Shown in pieces: positions 1-12,434 of a stretch of DNA of 64,000 nucleotides. Position 1 is the first letter of the stretch, and each line of letters opens with the position of its first letter. The stretch comes from Hofstenia miamia (Eukaryota > Xenacoelomorpha > Acoela), in the NCBI GenBank assembly GCA_004352715.1, contig SCFE01000001.1, forward strand, positions 1,784,569 through 1,848,568, written 5' to 3'. The position numbers and the translations under genes are program-made. The notes beneath the pieces were generated by a model. The model worked only from the letters and a program-made list of their open reading frames with translations. It searched no databases and was not told the origin of the DNA.

Positions 1-590
1 ACATGTATTAACGAATTAGTTTTAATAATATAGTTTGTTTGCTTAGAAATGAGAATGTTGTTTACGTAGAATGAGATTGTGTGTATAATTTTATGTAGCG
101 AATTTCGGATTTATACATAATCCATGTTTTTACTCTTTCCGAAAATGTAGGTTGGTTTTATTATGTATTACGTCTTTTAAGTATAGCGAATATGCGATCT
201 CTTTGTTTAATTTCTATATTTAATATACGGATTTTGACAGTTTTCCCAAAATTATATTTTTATGTATGTGCTTTTCGAAATTATGGAAAATTAGTTTGTA
301 ATATTATGTGTACGTATCCCAAAAGGGGTTGTTATAATAAGGTATATATTAACATGGCGTAATGCAAACAAATTTGATATTAACAAAGTGGAATTAGTCA
401 TGCCAAAAAAATGGCCCGTGATATTATCAAAGTGAAATTACTCATACCAAAAAATGTAATTATATCAAAATAATGTAAATTTGGGCGTGAATCATTTAAG
501 CAGGTCCGAATGTGCTAATTAAAAAATGCATTAGCAAGCTGTCAAAAAATCAATTAGCGAGATCTTCAAAGCACTTAGTGCCAAGTATCA
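1..590. other. AT-rich non-coding stretch
   Basis: No open frame, RNA gene or element terminus could be recognised here. The stretch is strongly AT-rich with several poly-A/T runs. It ends where a markedly GC-richer block begins near position 596. Confidence 0.5.
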
Positions 591-595
591 ATTAG

Positions 596-745
596 ATGAC
601 TCAACGCCCCAACCATCCCCTTCGATATTCACCGCCTGTCACGTGACATGTGACGTCATAAGCTCTCGACCAATCAGAGGCATTTGTTTGCGGTCTCCTA
701 CAACCCCCGTTTACTACTCATATTGATGACAATAAATACGTGCTA
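596..745 (+). promoter_or_regulatory. Promoter-like GC patch: E-box, CRE and CCAAT box
   Basis: In an otherwise AT-rich region this block carries a palindromic E-box GTCACGTGAC (638-647), a full CRE TGACGTCA (651-658) and a CCAAT box in plus orientation (670-677), all within 40 bp. Such clusters bind bHLH-Zip, CREB/ATF and NF-Y proteins in animal promoters. The next thing downstream on the plus strand is a LINE relic. The patch may therefore be that element's internal promoter, or the promoter of a gene off the left edge on the minus strand. No transcript start is visible. Confidence 0.4.
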
Positions 746-2000
746 TGGCATGTCATGATTTATTAAAAGCATTTGACTTTCTAAACCATATAATTCTAAT
801 TTCTAAAATTTAAAAGTTGAATTTATATAAAAGAGAGCAGAGGGTCAAATTGCATAACCATTTCTCAGATTGGATTTCATTAGAAAAAAGTGATCCCAAA
901 GGGACAACCTTGGACTCACTGCTATTTAATCTTTACGTAAATGATTTAAATAAGAACATTAGATTTGACATCTTACAATACGCCCATGTCAATATTTCAC
1001 TCTAGTAACTCTGTGAAAGATTCAGTAGATATAATTGAAAAAAATGTGCAACATTAGCAAATTTTCAATTTATACTTCAAAAACACAATTTTGATAATAA
1101 AGAGTAACAATAGTAAAAGTAGACACAACCGATGCGCACTATGGTTCAATAATGAAACTATAAAACAAATTACTCATTTTAAATATCTAAGGGTTATTTT
1201 CGACATCAGCCTAAATTTTCATAAACAATTAGAAAACAATAAAAACAATGGCAGTTTCAATTACAGCAATATGTAATTTTTCTCCCTTTCTAAGTTTTAA
1301 TGCAAAAATTCAGCTGATTCATGCTTTATTTAGTCTTAAGTCATTTAAATTATGCTTGCATATTATATACATGAATTTGCACACACTATCTCAGAAAATT
1401 TGAAATGCAAACAAATTGGGAAATTAATATTACATTAGGCTGTTTGAAGAAAACGATCAACTTACGAGAAATTATAAGGAAACTTTTCGAAGCCAACAAT
1501 GACAATTTATAAAACATCTTTATGTATGTTTTACAAAATCTTCAAAAATGGCTCTTTACAATTCAACAAATTTGCCAAATTTCAAAACTCCGCATTTTCA
1601 TAGTAAACGCACCTTAGTTATAAGGCAAAAATATTCGAAGAAAAAACAAATGCAAAATTCATTTACTAATCCATCAATCCGTCTTTACAATGAATTGCTT
1701 ACAGAAATTAAGAAAACCAAGTCTCTAAAAGCCTTTAAAACTAAAATAACACCACTATATAAATCATATAGTCCTGAATTGTTCGAAAATAAGTGGAGAG
1801 GTTTCAAAATATTTAACACTGACTATAGTACTAAAAGAAATTGAAAGACCGTGATTTAAGTGTGATTAAATTATTTTGTAAATTCTGTATATATTAGTGT
1901 GCATGTATATTTTAGACGCACCTTTGTACTGTGACCAATATTTATATTGTTAAATTTATTGCAAAATATAGTTTCTTCTTCTTTTACTCTTCTTCTTGGT
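744..2000 (+). mobile_element. Decayed non-LTR retrotransposon (LINE), RT region to 3' end
   Basis: Translated in pieces, the plus strand gives a jockey/CR1-type reverse transcriptase: a degraded KAF-D-hydrophobic palm start near 760-800, a PxGTxLxxLLFNLYVNDL block (about 895-950), a YLRVIFDxxLNF thumb segment (about 1185-1215) and a C-terminal tail at 1548-1844. The tail ends WRGFKIFNTDYSTKRN. Several frameshifts and stops separate these pieces, so it is dead. A pyrimidine TTCTTC-rich 3' end lies at about 1975-2000. The C-terminal tail and TTC-rich end match the LINE copies at 46.7-48.5 kb and 50.5-52.3 kb, so all belong to one family. The catalytic YADD is lost (a degraded QYAHV remains near 979). 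Confidence 0.75.
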
Positions 2001-2612
2001 GGATTACATTACAGCATACTGAAAAAACAAAGAATTTAATTCCAAATCCAAACACTTATCAATAATGAAGGTTAAACTTACAATTTCTTTATTATTAGAA
2101 ACATGTGCGATAGGTATTTATACATGCCATTTTGATGATTTCGAATTCCACGTATTCTGAAGTTTTTTCCTTTTGATGTAATGCGAAAACAATAGGAATT
2201 CAACTCAGATTTCTCCAATGTATTCAAGATTTTAGAACGCATATAATTTATTTTTAAAATTTGGGTAGTTAAGTTATAACTAGAAAGATGAAAGTTTCAC
2301 AATTATATAAATCAATATAAACATTAGCTAAATATACTAATGAAACAAGGAAATAAAATTTTATATTATTATTATATATCAGATGAAAAAATTAAGAATT
2401 TCATACATTGGATTTACGTATGGGTATGCTAACATAATATTTTAGCTCATTAACATGTACGTAACTTTTTTTATCTTACTTGCACTAATTAATATAATAA
2501 TAAAATGTAAGTTTAATGCATATGATACATTAATCTACTAAAAACATCAATGAACTTCAATCAAATTTACCTCTCATATATGATTTTTATATTAATAATA
2601 TGATGTCTCCAA

Positions 2613-3250
2613 ATGTTGAAAAACAATATGCAGATAAATAAATTAAGCAAAGAACGAACAAAGAAAAATCTATATATTGATAAAGAAATAATGGAGCCAC
2701 CAAGAATAAAACATTTGGGAGTGTTAATAGATTATCAACTAAAATTCAAAGAACATGTAAATTCACTAATTCAAAAAATGGCTGCTAATATCAAATCACT
2801 TAAAAAAATATTAGTTGCCAAGAAAATGGAATACGATGTTGTTTAAATTTCTGGTTGCATCAAAATATACATATTCTTGTTACTTATTAACAAATTTATC
2901 TGACAATTCTAAAAAAAGATTTTGAAATGGATGAACAGAATTATCAATAGTAATGACAATGCGATTAATAAACGAATGAAAAAAGATTATATGTTCTTAC
3001 ATCAGGATGAAATATTTTATAAATTGACAACTTCCTTAAAATACAATTTTCGACAGAGTACATATCAATATAAAAAATTTAAAAGTAAAATTATGAAAAA
3101 TTCATTTTTTAATATTGCAGTAAAATTAAAGAAAAACTTGAATAAAGATACTAGATTACAAAATAAATTTCTATTTTTTAAAAAGAAAGTTGTTAACCAA
3201 TTCAGAACTGCTTCAACAAGGAATCATCTTAGCAAACAAAGAAGATAACA
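2613..3250 (+). mobile_element. Second decayed LINE RT fragment
   Basis: Two short plus-strand frames give a LINE thumb motif (IKHLGVLIDYQLKFKEHVN, about 2709-2765) and a C-terminal tail (2922-3248). The tail contains KIMKNSFFNIAVKL, closely resembling KRIMKNSFLNTAIKLWNEL encoded by the copy at 50.7-50.9 kb. The fragment lacks the catalytic palm. It is either a separate 5'-truncated insertion or a further piece of the element ending near 2000. Confidence 0.65.
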
Positions 3251-3316
3251 TACACAAATTGTTACTACCAATAATTCAAATTTAGTGAGAAAAAATATTA
3301 TTATAAAAGTGAAGAA

Positions 3317-3390
3317 ATTTAGAGGGAATAATTTTGTAAGGAAATTGACGTTGACTTTGTGAGTAGAAATATCTCTTGAATGTTTTTATC
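3317..3390 (+). repeat. Dispersed repeat, copy 1 of 2
   Basis: About 75 bp beginning with a TTTAGAGGGAATAATTTTGT-like core is repeated with substitutions at 44114-44190 in the same orientation. Here it follows directly after the LINE tail and may be its 3' UTR. At 44.1 kb no LINE coding remains. Confidence 0.55.
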
Positions 3391-6096
3391 AAAATCAAAG
3401 AATTGCTTCGTTAATTAAAACATCTTCTCTTATCAATTAAAAATTAATTACAAATTTTGAAACTAAAATGACTTACTATAGTAACCATGAATTATCATCC
3501 TTTTACCTCTGCAACAAAGCAAAAAATAAACTTTACTTATAAATATTACTTAATAGTTATCTTTTTATAAACTTTCTATTTATTGTAGAAAGCACTAACT
3601 TTAATAAAAAAATATAATTTTCAAAATTTTTAAATGAAAAATGCCTTAAATTTATCCTAAGAATATGTTGTGTATTCAATACATAAATCAAATCATATAT
3701 TTGAATATTTCTGTCTATATTTATTATTTAATTTAAAAAGGTAGGAAAATATTACAAAAGCGGTAAAATTTCTCTCTAGCGAAATTATAGCCTAGAAGCA
3801 ACGCATACGAAACGAATGAATATTTTCAATGATAACGCGCTACTAATTACTGTTGTTTCTTATTAATAGGAGTTCGTAAGATATTACAGTAATTCTTTAC
3901 ATTGGCTACATATAATATATATGTATAATAGACTTTTTAGGCCCGAGTCGAGTTGGAACCCTAAGGTTCAATTATTCTTAATTTTTTCGTTAGGCTAAGC
4001 TATATATAACTGTGCTACCCTATATACATGTACCACAGAAATATAATATGCTAAACTAAATGAGAGAAACAAAGCCTGATGACTTATAATTTCAGATAAA
4101 GAGAAACAAACATAAAAGTTATTAAAAAGTAAAAATTGAAAAATATAGTACTAAGAGGTATACTGATATCCAAAAGAATTAATACAAACCACAAACTGTA
4201 TAAATATTTATTGATAGAGCCTACTCAATCCAACGTAAAAGTTTAGCAAAAAATGTAATCCAAACCATGAGTTGGTTTGGTTCAACTGAGTCCCTTATTA
4301 TACAGTAATAGATAATTTTTTCTGTTTGGTCCCCTATAATTAGTCATTCAAGCTCATGCTAATAATTTCTAATTGTCGGTAGTACTCGATTTGTATTTAT
4401 GATGCCACTTGTGACAGCATATTAAATTAAGAATTAATTTCTTCAAACCAATAAGAAAAAAATTATATACATGTACTTATTTCACTAAATATCAATACTA
4501 AAACGTTCAATTCATGCATTAAATCGTGTTTATGCGATTCTATAATATTCATTTAAATATTTAAGTCTAAAGATAGGATAAGATATTCTTTATTCATATA
4601 AATATTCAATTACAAATTTATATTTCAATATATATATTTAAAAAGTCGGACCCATTTAGTTGGGTAGTTAAGACGGAGCTATCCGACAAAGTAGCTTAGT
4701 TAAGCCAGGCCTTAAGCTGTCAAATTCATCATTAGCAAAATTTAGTTTAATAGAGAATTTCTCAGATTTCTAAAGAATATTGCTTGGTGCCTAAAATGTA
4801 CAGCTTCTTTTCACAATATGCTTTAAGTGATAATTATTTTCACTGCTAAAGGCATTCAGTACATAAACTTACAAAAGATGTTGCCAATATGTGACCAATC
4901 TTCTATCGGTGTAAACTTGCAAGTAACCAGTTCAATCATGATCTCATTGCTACAAATAATTATAATTCTTGATTGAAATTTTAGACATCTACTACTAATC
5001 TACTTGGGCAATAAAATCAGGCTATAAAGCAGTTAAGTCGCCTTGATTTTGATGAAAAACAATGCAAAGTTCAAGATAAGGATTTTTTGGAAATTAATGA
5101 ACGCTGTGTTGTAAATGAGCCAGGCTGGACTGGGCTGGACCGTAAATTTAAGGTCAGGGCCGGATATGAGCTAAACAAATGTATATAATTTTAACATTCC
5201 ATAAGAATTATATGACTTTAATATACAATGTGAAAACATTTTAAGAGCTATTTTTGTATTTTCACTATAGCATTATTAACTATAGAAACTGTTTTTAATA
5301 GGTAGGCAATTTCAACATATCATGAAATGAAGTTACTCTCTCTGCCTGTAGTAGCAAACTTGATATGTAAGAGCTTAGATATCATATTTATTTCATATCC
5401 ACACATTTGATTAAAATACAAGAATTATATTTACGAACCGAACTTTGACCCTAAACGCACTAAGAGAGGGATGACTTCGGCCCATTTACAACTCTGTTGG
5501 CAAAATTCACCTTAGACTTTTCATGATTTTCTAACCAAGTAGAAGGACTGGACCCTGTAAAATCTTCAAAATCATCTGAACCGAATGATTCCTCTTGTGA
5601 AGTATATCTATTCACCTCTAACGTCACAGTGATGTCTGCCTGAGGTTTTTAGTGTTCTTAGAAACCGTTGAAATTGCGGTTAAAAAAATCAATGATGTTT
5701 TCCATTTGATTTTAGTCCTATTTTTTCGTTTAATTTAAACTATGATTAATATCAGTGCCAGCCCCGAGTAGGTACGAGTAATATTTTCTAGTTTATTAGA
5801 AACTATCGATAATATTTTGACTAAATGGAAATTTATATTTAAATATTCTAGGAAGCCCTAATAATTAGCAAAACTGTTAGGAAATACAACAAAAGCATCT
5901 CGCGGATTCGTTTTTTGTTAAAATATAGCAAACTCTTCACTTGATTACACAAAATATAACACATTTAAAATCTATTAGCTAAAACATCAATAGAGAATTT
6001 ATACTGACAAATGATATTTAAAAACTTTACAAATAAATTTTGCAAATATAGAAAGAGACCCTGCGCAACATGAAAATACCCACAGCAAATAACTAA
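3391..6096. other. Non-coding stretch with a possible minus-strand LINE 3' end near 4570-4700
   Basis: No convincing coding frame is present. At 4570-4640 the minus strand reads as an AATAAAGAATATCTTATC-type terminus, preceded by a GC-richer block (4646-4720). This resembles the 3' end of a truncated LINE, but no RT peptide supports it. The GC-richer phrase around 5105-5165 remains unexplained. Confidence 0.3.
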
Positions 6097-6969
6097 TTAA
6101 AGAATTTCTGAAGGTAAGGAGAAACACGAGTTAACAACATCCAGACGATCAATTGAATTGAAGAGCTGTTCTTGGGAATTGTCATCCGAGTCGCAAGTAC
6201 CCTGTGGTGAATAAGGAATTATTTCCGTACAGTTTGCAACTGTAGCTAAGTCTGGTTTCAAAAATTCAACATCGTACTCGAAATTGCTCATTTCCGAATT
6301 GTGTGCGATGGGCGATCGATAATATGGCAGTGTTTGTTCAATTCTAACATTCATGGATTTTTTATGACATGATAACTTATGACGCTTTAAATTTGAAGAC
6401 GTTGATAATTCTTTACAACATATATCACAGACAAAGTTAGACTTTTTGTTCACAAACACGGGAGATTTACTGCAGGAACGAACATGTTTCAACAAACGAC
6501 TTTTCCAAACAAACAAATGACCACAATTATCACATTTATGATCACCAAGCGTTTTATGAGTTTTCTTGTGCAAAAAATATGCACTATTTGAAAGGAACTC
6601 TTTGTTACAAAGACTGCACACAAATTTTCGATTTGGATCACAATGGACATTGTTAACATGAGCCTGTAAAAACTTTTTACATGAGAATGAACGTTCACAC
6701 TGCGAACACTGATGTTTGACATCTCGTTTTAAATGTATGGAATTTATGTGAAATTTCAAATCGTTATTATGCTTGAATCTTTTGTCACAATTGGAATGAG
6801 GACAAAGAAAAAAACGACTTCCAGAATGAGTTAATAAATGACGAGAAAGCTTTGAGCGGGACTCGAACATTTTATCACATTCATCACACTTAATAGTTTT
6901 TAATGAGTTATCGTGTTGCCTCTTATGCCGAACCAAGTAATCTTGACGGATAAAGGTCGCAAGACAGTC
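6097..6969 (-). CDS. C2H2 zinc-finger protein, 3'-most exon (at least seven fingers, stop codon)
   Basis: A minus-strand exon of 290 codons plus stop, preceded by a TTTAG acceptor. It opens with the second half of a finger (DC-x-A-T-F-x11-H-x3-H) whose first cysteine is supplied by the exon at 15161-15371. It continues with tandem fingers: CDEC..HLLTH, CPHSNC..HINSIH, CSQC..HVNNVH, CSLC..HKKTH, CDNC..HVRSC (a C2HC variant) and CDIC..HKLSCH. The last ~75 residues have no fingers and are acidic/serine-rich. The family binds DNA or RNA in the nucleus. The CxxxxC finger followed by CxxC fingers is loosely reminiscent of TFIIIA, but orthology cannot be claimed. A 77-codon frame at 6489-6722 is a shadow of this exon. 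Confidence 0.88.
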   Translation of the reverse strand, partial: DCLATFIRQDYLVRHKRQHDNSLKTIKCDECDKMFESRSKLSRHLLTHSGSRFFLCPHSNCDKRFKHNNDLKFHINSIHLKRDVKHQCSQCERSFSCKKFLQAHVNNVHCDPNRKFVCSLCNKEFLSNSAYFLHKKTHKTLGDHKCDNCGHLFVWKSRLLKHVRSCSKSPVFVNKKSNFVCDICCKELSTSSNLKRHKLSCHKKSMNVRIEQTLPYYRSPIAHNSEMSNFEYDVEFLKPDLATVANCTEIIPYSPQGTCDSDDNSQEQLFNSIDRLDVVNSCFSLPSEIL

Positions 6970-7345
6970 CTAAACATTTCAAAATTAATTTCAAAAACTT
7001 TTCTAGCAATTAACATTAAAAGGTGAAATGTCAAAAATTCGACAACATAGGTTACAAATAAACTAATTATATCTCAAACATTTATTATCAATTTACAAAA
7101 TAGATTAGAATAATATATCTAGCATGAAAAACTTTGAAATAAAACCAAACCGCAAGGTAAAACACTAGTTGAAAGAATATCTTCGTATACAATACATACA
7201 ATAAATACTATTAACCAACATTTCTTAGCCTTTAAAGCTTGACTAGGCTTTCATTGAGAACTAATCAATAAACACAACTTTGGCTTCATACAAAAATGAG
7301 CTATAGTGCAAGTAAACATTTAGTCTCAAGATTATCACAAGATGT

Positions 7346-7707
7346 CAGGGTTGAAAAAAAACGTTATATATTAAAAAACGTTTTTCTTTAATAAAAACAG
7401 GTGTTTTAAAACACCTAAACAATTAATAAGAAAAAAACGACTCTACATGAAAAACATTATTTTTTCTTCATGTCTGCTTGGACAAAGGTCAATTTTTGGA
7501 GTTTTTCATGTGATAGACGGTACTGCAGCTCCGTCTGAGTGAGTCCCATAATGGTGAAGCCCATTTCTATGGAAATAGAGCTTGACACAAGCAACATCAA
7601 CATTCAACGTCTAAATTTTACGCGCTGTTAACATAATAAAAAACACTTTTAAAAAACATCAATAAAAAATAGGTGTTTTAAAACATGTTTTATATTTGCC
7701 AATCCTG
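7346..7707. mobile_element. hAT-type MITE with 8-bp target-site duplication
   Basis: A 362-bp non-coding element with short terminal inverted repeats (CAGGGTTGAAA at the left; CAGGATTGGCAAA read from the right). It is bounded by 8-bp direct repeats CAAGATGT (7338-7345) and TAAGATGT (7708-7715), identical at seven of eight positions. Eight-bp TSDs and CAGGG-type ends are characteristic of hAT transposons. The interior repeats an AGGTGTTTTAAAAC motif near both ends. It sits in the ~8.2-kb intron of the minus-strand zinc-finger gene. Confidence 0.75.
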
Positions 7708-7964
7708 TAAGATGTATTTATAAATTACACCTCAATTCTAGTGTCTTTGCTGGTGAAAATGTACTTTTGCAATTTATATGTTTAGTGTATCAGGTCGATT
7801 TTAAATGCGAGAAATTCGATAATTGCTAAAAATCCTAATTTTGCTTGCGATTTTTCGGTGTTAATTTGATAAGTAATATTTTGTAAGTGCTATAATTACC
7901 CTCAAATTATGTCGCGTTAATGAGTGTTTGTTAATTCAGTGCAACTTAGGTCCGTATTACGTGT

Positions 7965-8975
7965 TTGTTCAGTGTAAACAAGGGTTTTGCAAAGAATCAT
8001 TACCTTTGTACTTTTGATAACCAGTGCGTTTGCAGAACAAGTAAAATTCCTAAACGAAAAACATCAGCGAAGGAGAATTCAACCAAATATCAACGCCTGT
8101 GTCGAAGGGAATTTAAGATAGCGCCAGGGAAAGAATTTTTCCTATTCCCTGCAACAAAAATTATTTGTTTTGAAATGAAAGATGCAATCACTTTGCGTAG
8201 GGCATTACCAACACACTGGTAAATTGGAAGCTGATACAAATTTCAGTAAATTTCCTCGGAATAATTTAGTACTTTTTGTGTCAACAAATTTAAGGAACTG
8301 GTAGTGGAATGTTTAACTGTTATGAATATTCATCTGTTACAATCTGTAGCGTGTGCAAATGTCACAGAGGTCCTTTGAATTTTGGACGATACATTAAAAT
8401 CGATAGATTTTGATACAAAAACATTTGTCTATTCCTATTCGATGCTGCATAGTCAGTCTTGGTATGTTTTTTAAGTCACTTCATGCTAGAAATCGCCATA
8501 TTACATATGTGGGTGCCCAAGGAACGATAACCTAATTGCAAAATTAAAGCTGCTTGTCAAGAACCATACGGGAAGGATCAGGTCACGGTTAGAAAAAGAC
8601 CCGTTTTCTATCCTGGCTGTGATTACTAACAATTGAAGAGAAAACAGCTGGCAGACAATGAGCCCACAAGAAGTTTTGTATTTATGGAAGCGAATTGCCG
8701 CGATGCCTGACCTGAAAGAAATGGCCCTTGGTGCATCTGACTATCAGCTTCTATAGTGGCGCAGTTTTTGGAAAATTAACCATTTCTAAGTGATGATCGA
8801 AGATTTGCAGAACAAAACGTTGAGCGTTATGTAAATAACCCGAATTGTGATGAATAAATAAAAATATTATTGCTATAAAGGCTAAATAAATGCGAATATT
8901 AATATTTATTTTGCTTTTTATTAGTGCTGAAAACAAAAAAGCGAATTTCAGAGCGTCCAAAGTATGATACACACT
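7965..8975 (+). other. Unidentified, possibly decayed coding-like segment
   Basis: An 85-codon plus-strand frame (7965-8222) is basic and Cys/Lys-rich. A later 38-codon stretch beginning MSPQEVLYLWKRIAAM sits near 8658-8754. Base composition here is less AT-rich than the flanks, which suggests a degenerate inserted gene or transposase. No family motif could be recognised, and no splice structure linking the two frames was found. It lies within the zinc-finger gene intron on the opposite strand. Confidence 0.2.
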
Positions 8976-11071
8976 GAAAAATTGTATGTATGTATATAAC
9001 AGACCAGAGTGGCAACAGGGTCATCCGATCAGGCATTCGTCGTTGGCTATTTGGTACAGTTTTTCTTAGATTTTCATGGTCAGCTGGTCCACCGGGTCAC
9101 ATTTATATAATAACGGATGTTACACGACGGGCTTTGTTCTAAGGCAAATGAACTAAGTTAAATATTCCTTGGCGTGATACACAATGGACCATGCCCGGCA
9201 AATGCTCCGAGAGTAGATAAGAAATATGTAAATAAAAGATATCAGTTTACAACATGGATGAAATGAAATCAGCTACGTTTCTATTAAAATATGGACATTA
9301 CTTTTGCATTCACAATGCATATTATATATAACAGATCCGCAATCTACAGCGCGAATCAAACAAATGAAGCCGCGTTTTTCATCTTGCATAAATATACATA
9401 TTTAATGTAATACTAAAAAACTGCATGTTGCATCAATTTTATTTAAGTGATTGGGAAAATCACGTAAAACTTAGTCATTGTATAAAATATTTCATATTAA
9501 AGTAAGCAGAGTCTTGGACTACTGAATGTCTTATCAAGCAGGGTATTGAACAATTTGAAAATAATTAAACTTTCGATGTTCAAAAAGTGATAAATTACTG
9601 CAATAATTGTACATATTTTGCAATTTTATTCCATAATTGTAAAAAATGCGGAGGCAATTGACTTCATTTTGTTTCATATTCGATATTTAAAATGTAAATA
9701 AATATTTTGAAACAGTAAACTAACCCAATTCCACTAATTTCCCTTGAAAATTATTTGCAATCAAGTTGGCTTACACCAAACAAGTAATTTCGAGTTGGTT
9801 ACAATATATGTAAGGGTACTTTTATCAAACATTGAGAAAATGCCTTTATAATTTAGGGATGACGATTTTCACGTATGTACTAATATGATATACTATTTCT
9901 AATATATTTTGGAAATATATCATCAATTCCCAAACTTCCACTTGTGTGGGATTTTTCGCCCAATTCAACAGCAAAAGACTGTCGTGTCACACAACAGTCA
10001 CAACACAACAGCGTCATAAGATATCCACTAAAAAGAGATTCAAGAATACGAAATAGTTAGACATGCATACTAGTATTACACCTAATTAGAGTACAGCGGG
10101 ACTAGGCCAAAAGTAGCCCACGGAATCAGGACGAATTTGATTTAATATTTGCTTTTATATTGTAATATATTGGCAAATTTATAACATTTGGTAAGGAAAA
10201 TAGGTCTATATGTCAATTCAGCATTTCAATTTCATTAATATGAACTAAATCTAGCACAATTTTATAATTTCCAATGAAGCTAGCATTTTTGATGATCTGG
10301 CGTAGTTGAAACTTTCGCTAAAAAAATTTGTCATTATGCCATTTTTGTTTCAAAAAACTATAATCTGTAGAAAGAAAGTGTACGGAGAATTTTCAAGTAA
10401 AACTAAATAAAAACGATTATTAAAACATAATTCTTTTTCACCTACGCAAGATTCTCATTTGCCTTACAAATAAGAACTGCACTTATGAAAATTAAGCCTT
10501 TTAAACTATACAATAGCTAAAACAAAAAAGGAATGGAAAGTCGACTTTTCATAATTTTTTTGTGGTCAAATTAAGACTTTGTCTAATAACTGTATAACAA
10601 ATTCATAAAAAGTATCTTACATAAGTTATTTTTTTTATGGGATTTTACTTCCTTTATTTAGAAGACACAAATAGGAGCAATGCGCTTATTAATTTGTTAA
10701 TAAATTTGAAAATAACAACAAAATATAATGAACTGATTTCTTCTATCAACATGTTCTGTTGCGTACACAATAGAGTCAAGATTTCTACACAACACACCAC
10801 CGGAAACCTGGCAATTCCAAACAATTTCTTTCATAGTTTGAAAAATCGAACGTTAGAAAACGCCCACATTGCAGATATTTTAAAAACAAATTGTAAAAGT
10901 TTGCTTTTGCAAAATTATAAGTAGGGCAACCCAAAGGGCTGAAAGGGCAGAATCTGAGCAAAGGGCAGAATATTTAAATTGAATTAATAAACGGCCGATT
11001 ATGAACAGCAAGCTTACAGAGTTTAAATAAGGTTAGACTAGTGATTGGTTCAAAAGTGATCTATCACATTT
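8976..11071. other. Intronic stretch without recognisable genes
   Basis: AT-rich DNA within the large zinc-finger intron. A 95-codon plus-strand frame at 10637-10924 has no recognisable motif and low-complexity composition, so it is not called. The GC-richer phrase at about 9001-9110 resembles transposon DNA but no termini could be paired. Confidence 0.4.
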
Positions 11072-11201
11072 GAATGAATTGCCCGTCTAACCACCCCAGA
11101 TAATTAGCGATGTGACGATCACAAGGAAATCGAACGCGCACGATTTCGTCGTGATCGTCACATCGCTAATTATCTCGGGTGGTTAGACGTGCGATTCAAT
11201 C
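11072..11201. repeat. Long inverted repeat (about 51-bp arms, 28-nt loop)
   Basis: The arms 11072-11122 and 11151-11201 are reverse complements with about five mismatches. The inner 28 bp of the arms (AGATAATTAGCGATGTGACG plus the next 8 bases) pair perfectly. The 28-nt loop (11123-11150) is GC-rich and contains CGATTTCGTC. Transcribed in either direction this would fold into a stable hairpin. It may be a foldback/MITE element or a small-RNA precursor. Confidence 0.8.
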
Positions 11202-12434
11202 AAAATGACACATCATGGGTGGTGGAATTCATTTTCCCAGTAATGTATTTGGCATCTCGGGTATCTGATAGTTTGAAATGCATTTTAATGTGGCTAATAA
11301 AAATGTTAAATTCATCGTGGAACCAACATATTTCTCTAACTAAATGTGTGTTTACAGCTTGGCAATGAAATATAATACCTCGTAATCCAGCGCTCAAATA
11401 GGACAAATTCAGCTGCGAAGGACGACTAATTAATAAAACTTATACCCTGTTTACAAGTGACATGAGACATGCATGTATTGTGTTTTCAATGAGTGAATGT
11501 CACGCATAAACACCAAAAATACGCGATATTTAACCACTCAAGTAGAGCACTTGAAAACCATTCGAATATCAAAGATTTTGATTTTCTCGAGTGTCTTATG
11601 TCTACCGTGAAAACACCCAAAACATGAAACATGAATGTGCAGTGATTAAAGACAAATTAGAACAATATTACTAATCAAAGTTAACAACTAAATTGATCAT
11701 ATTCAGGATTACTGATTTTACAATTAAACATGTGTTTTAAAATGTTTCTGTACAATTCAAGTTTTAGACATAATTTTAAAAATATTGGCATATTTCTTAT
11801 AAAAAGAGTTCAATGCGGCTATTTCTGAGAAATACCAATGTTTGCTATGAAGATGTTCTCACAAGCCACTCGCTTTTCTGAGAAAAGGCAAGCAAACAAG
11901 GTTGATCAATTATTAGAAAAAATGTTGTGTAATTGCTGTTTTCATGTTTCAAGTAGTTAGCGTAGGACTTCACCGAATGCGTTATCGAATTAGAATAGTT
12001 GATGTTGCACTTTACTTACGTCAATTACGGTTAAAATAATAAAATCGAATGCACTCTCCAATTAGGAAAGTAATAGTCTAAATACTTTATAAACATATTT
12101 TTTGAATTCATTCGAATAGTGTTCGAATATGAATTCCAATTAGATAAGAATGCAATCGTTGCAAACGAATATGTACACCAATTGCTTCCTGAGCATTGCA
12201 AATTGTTTCACTGCACATTGCAGTTTGTTTTACCTGGGACTCTTCGTATAATGGGCAGAGATAAGGTCCCACCAAGTCTTATAAATAGTTTATCAGGGGG
12301 CAGGGGTGTTTAGGAATATGTTCAAACAATAGGTGAAATTATTCTGATGACAGCAACGCAAAATCAAACGTAAAGAGGGCATTGTGAAGGAGACGACGAA
12401 AACAGCCCAGGCAATGTGTGTAAGATTTTGAGCT

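Noticed and set aside
6489-6722. 77-codon frame inside the zinc-finger exon
   Set aside because: Out-of-frame shadow of the C2H2 exon on the same strand.
6097-6969. Calling the zinc-finger gene TFIIIA
   Set aside because: Some finger spacings (CPHSNC..H after a CDEC finger) resemble TFIIIA, but finger number and the additional C-terminal fingers do not clearly match, and the N-terminus is missing.
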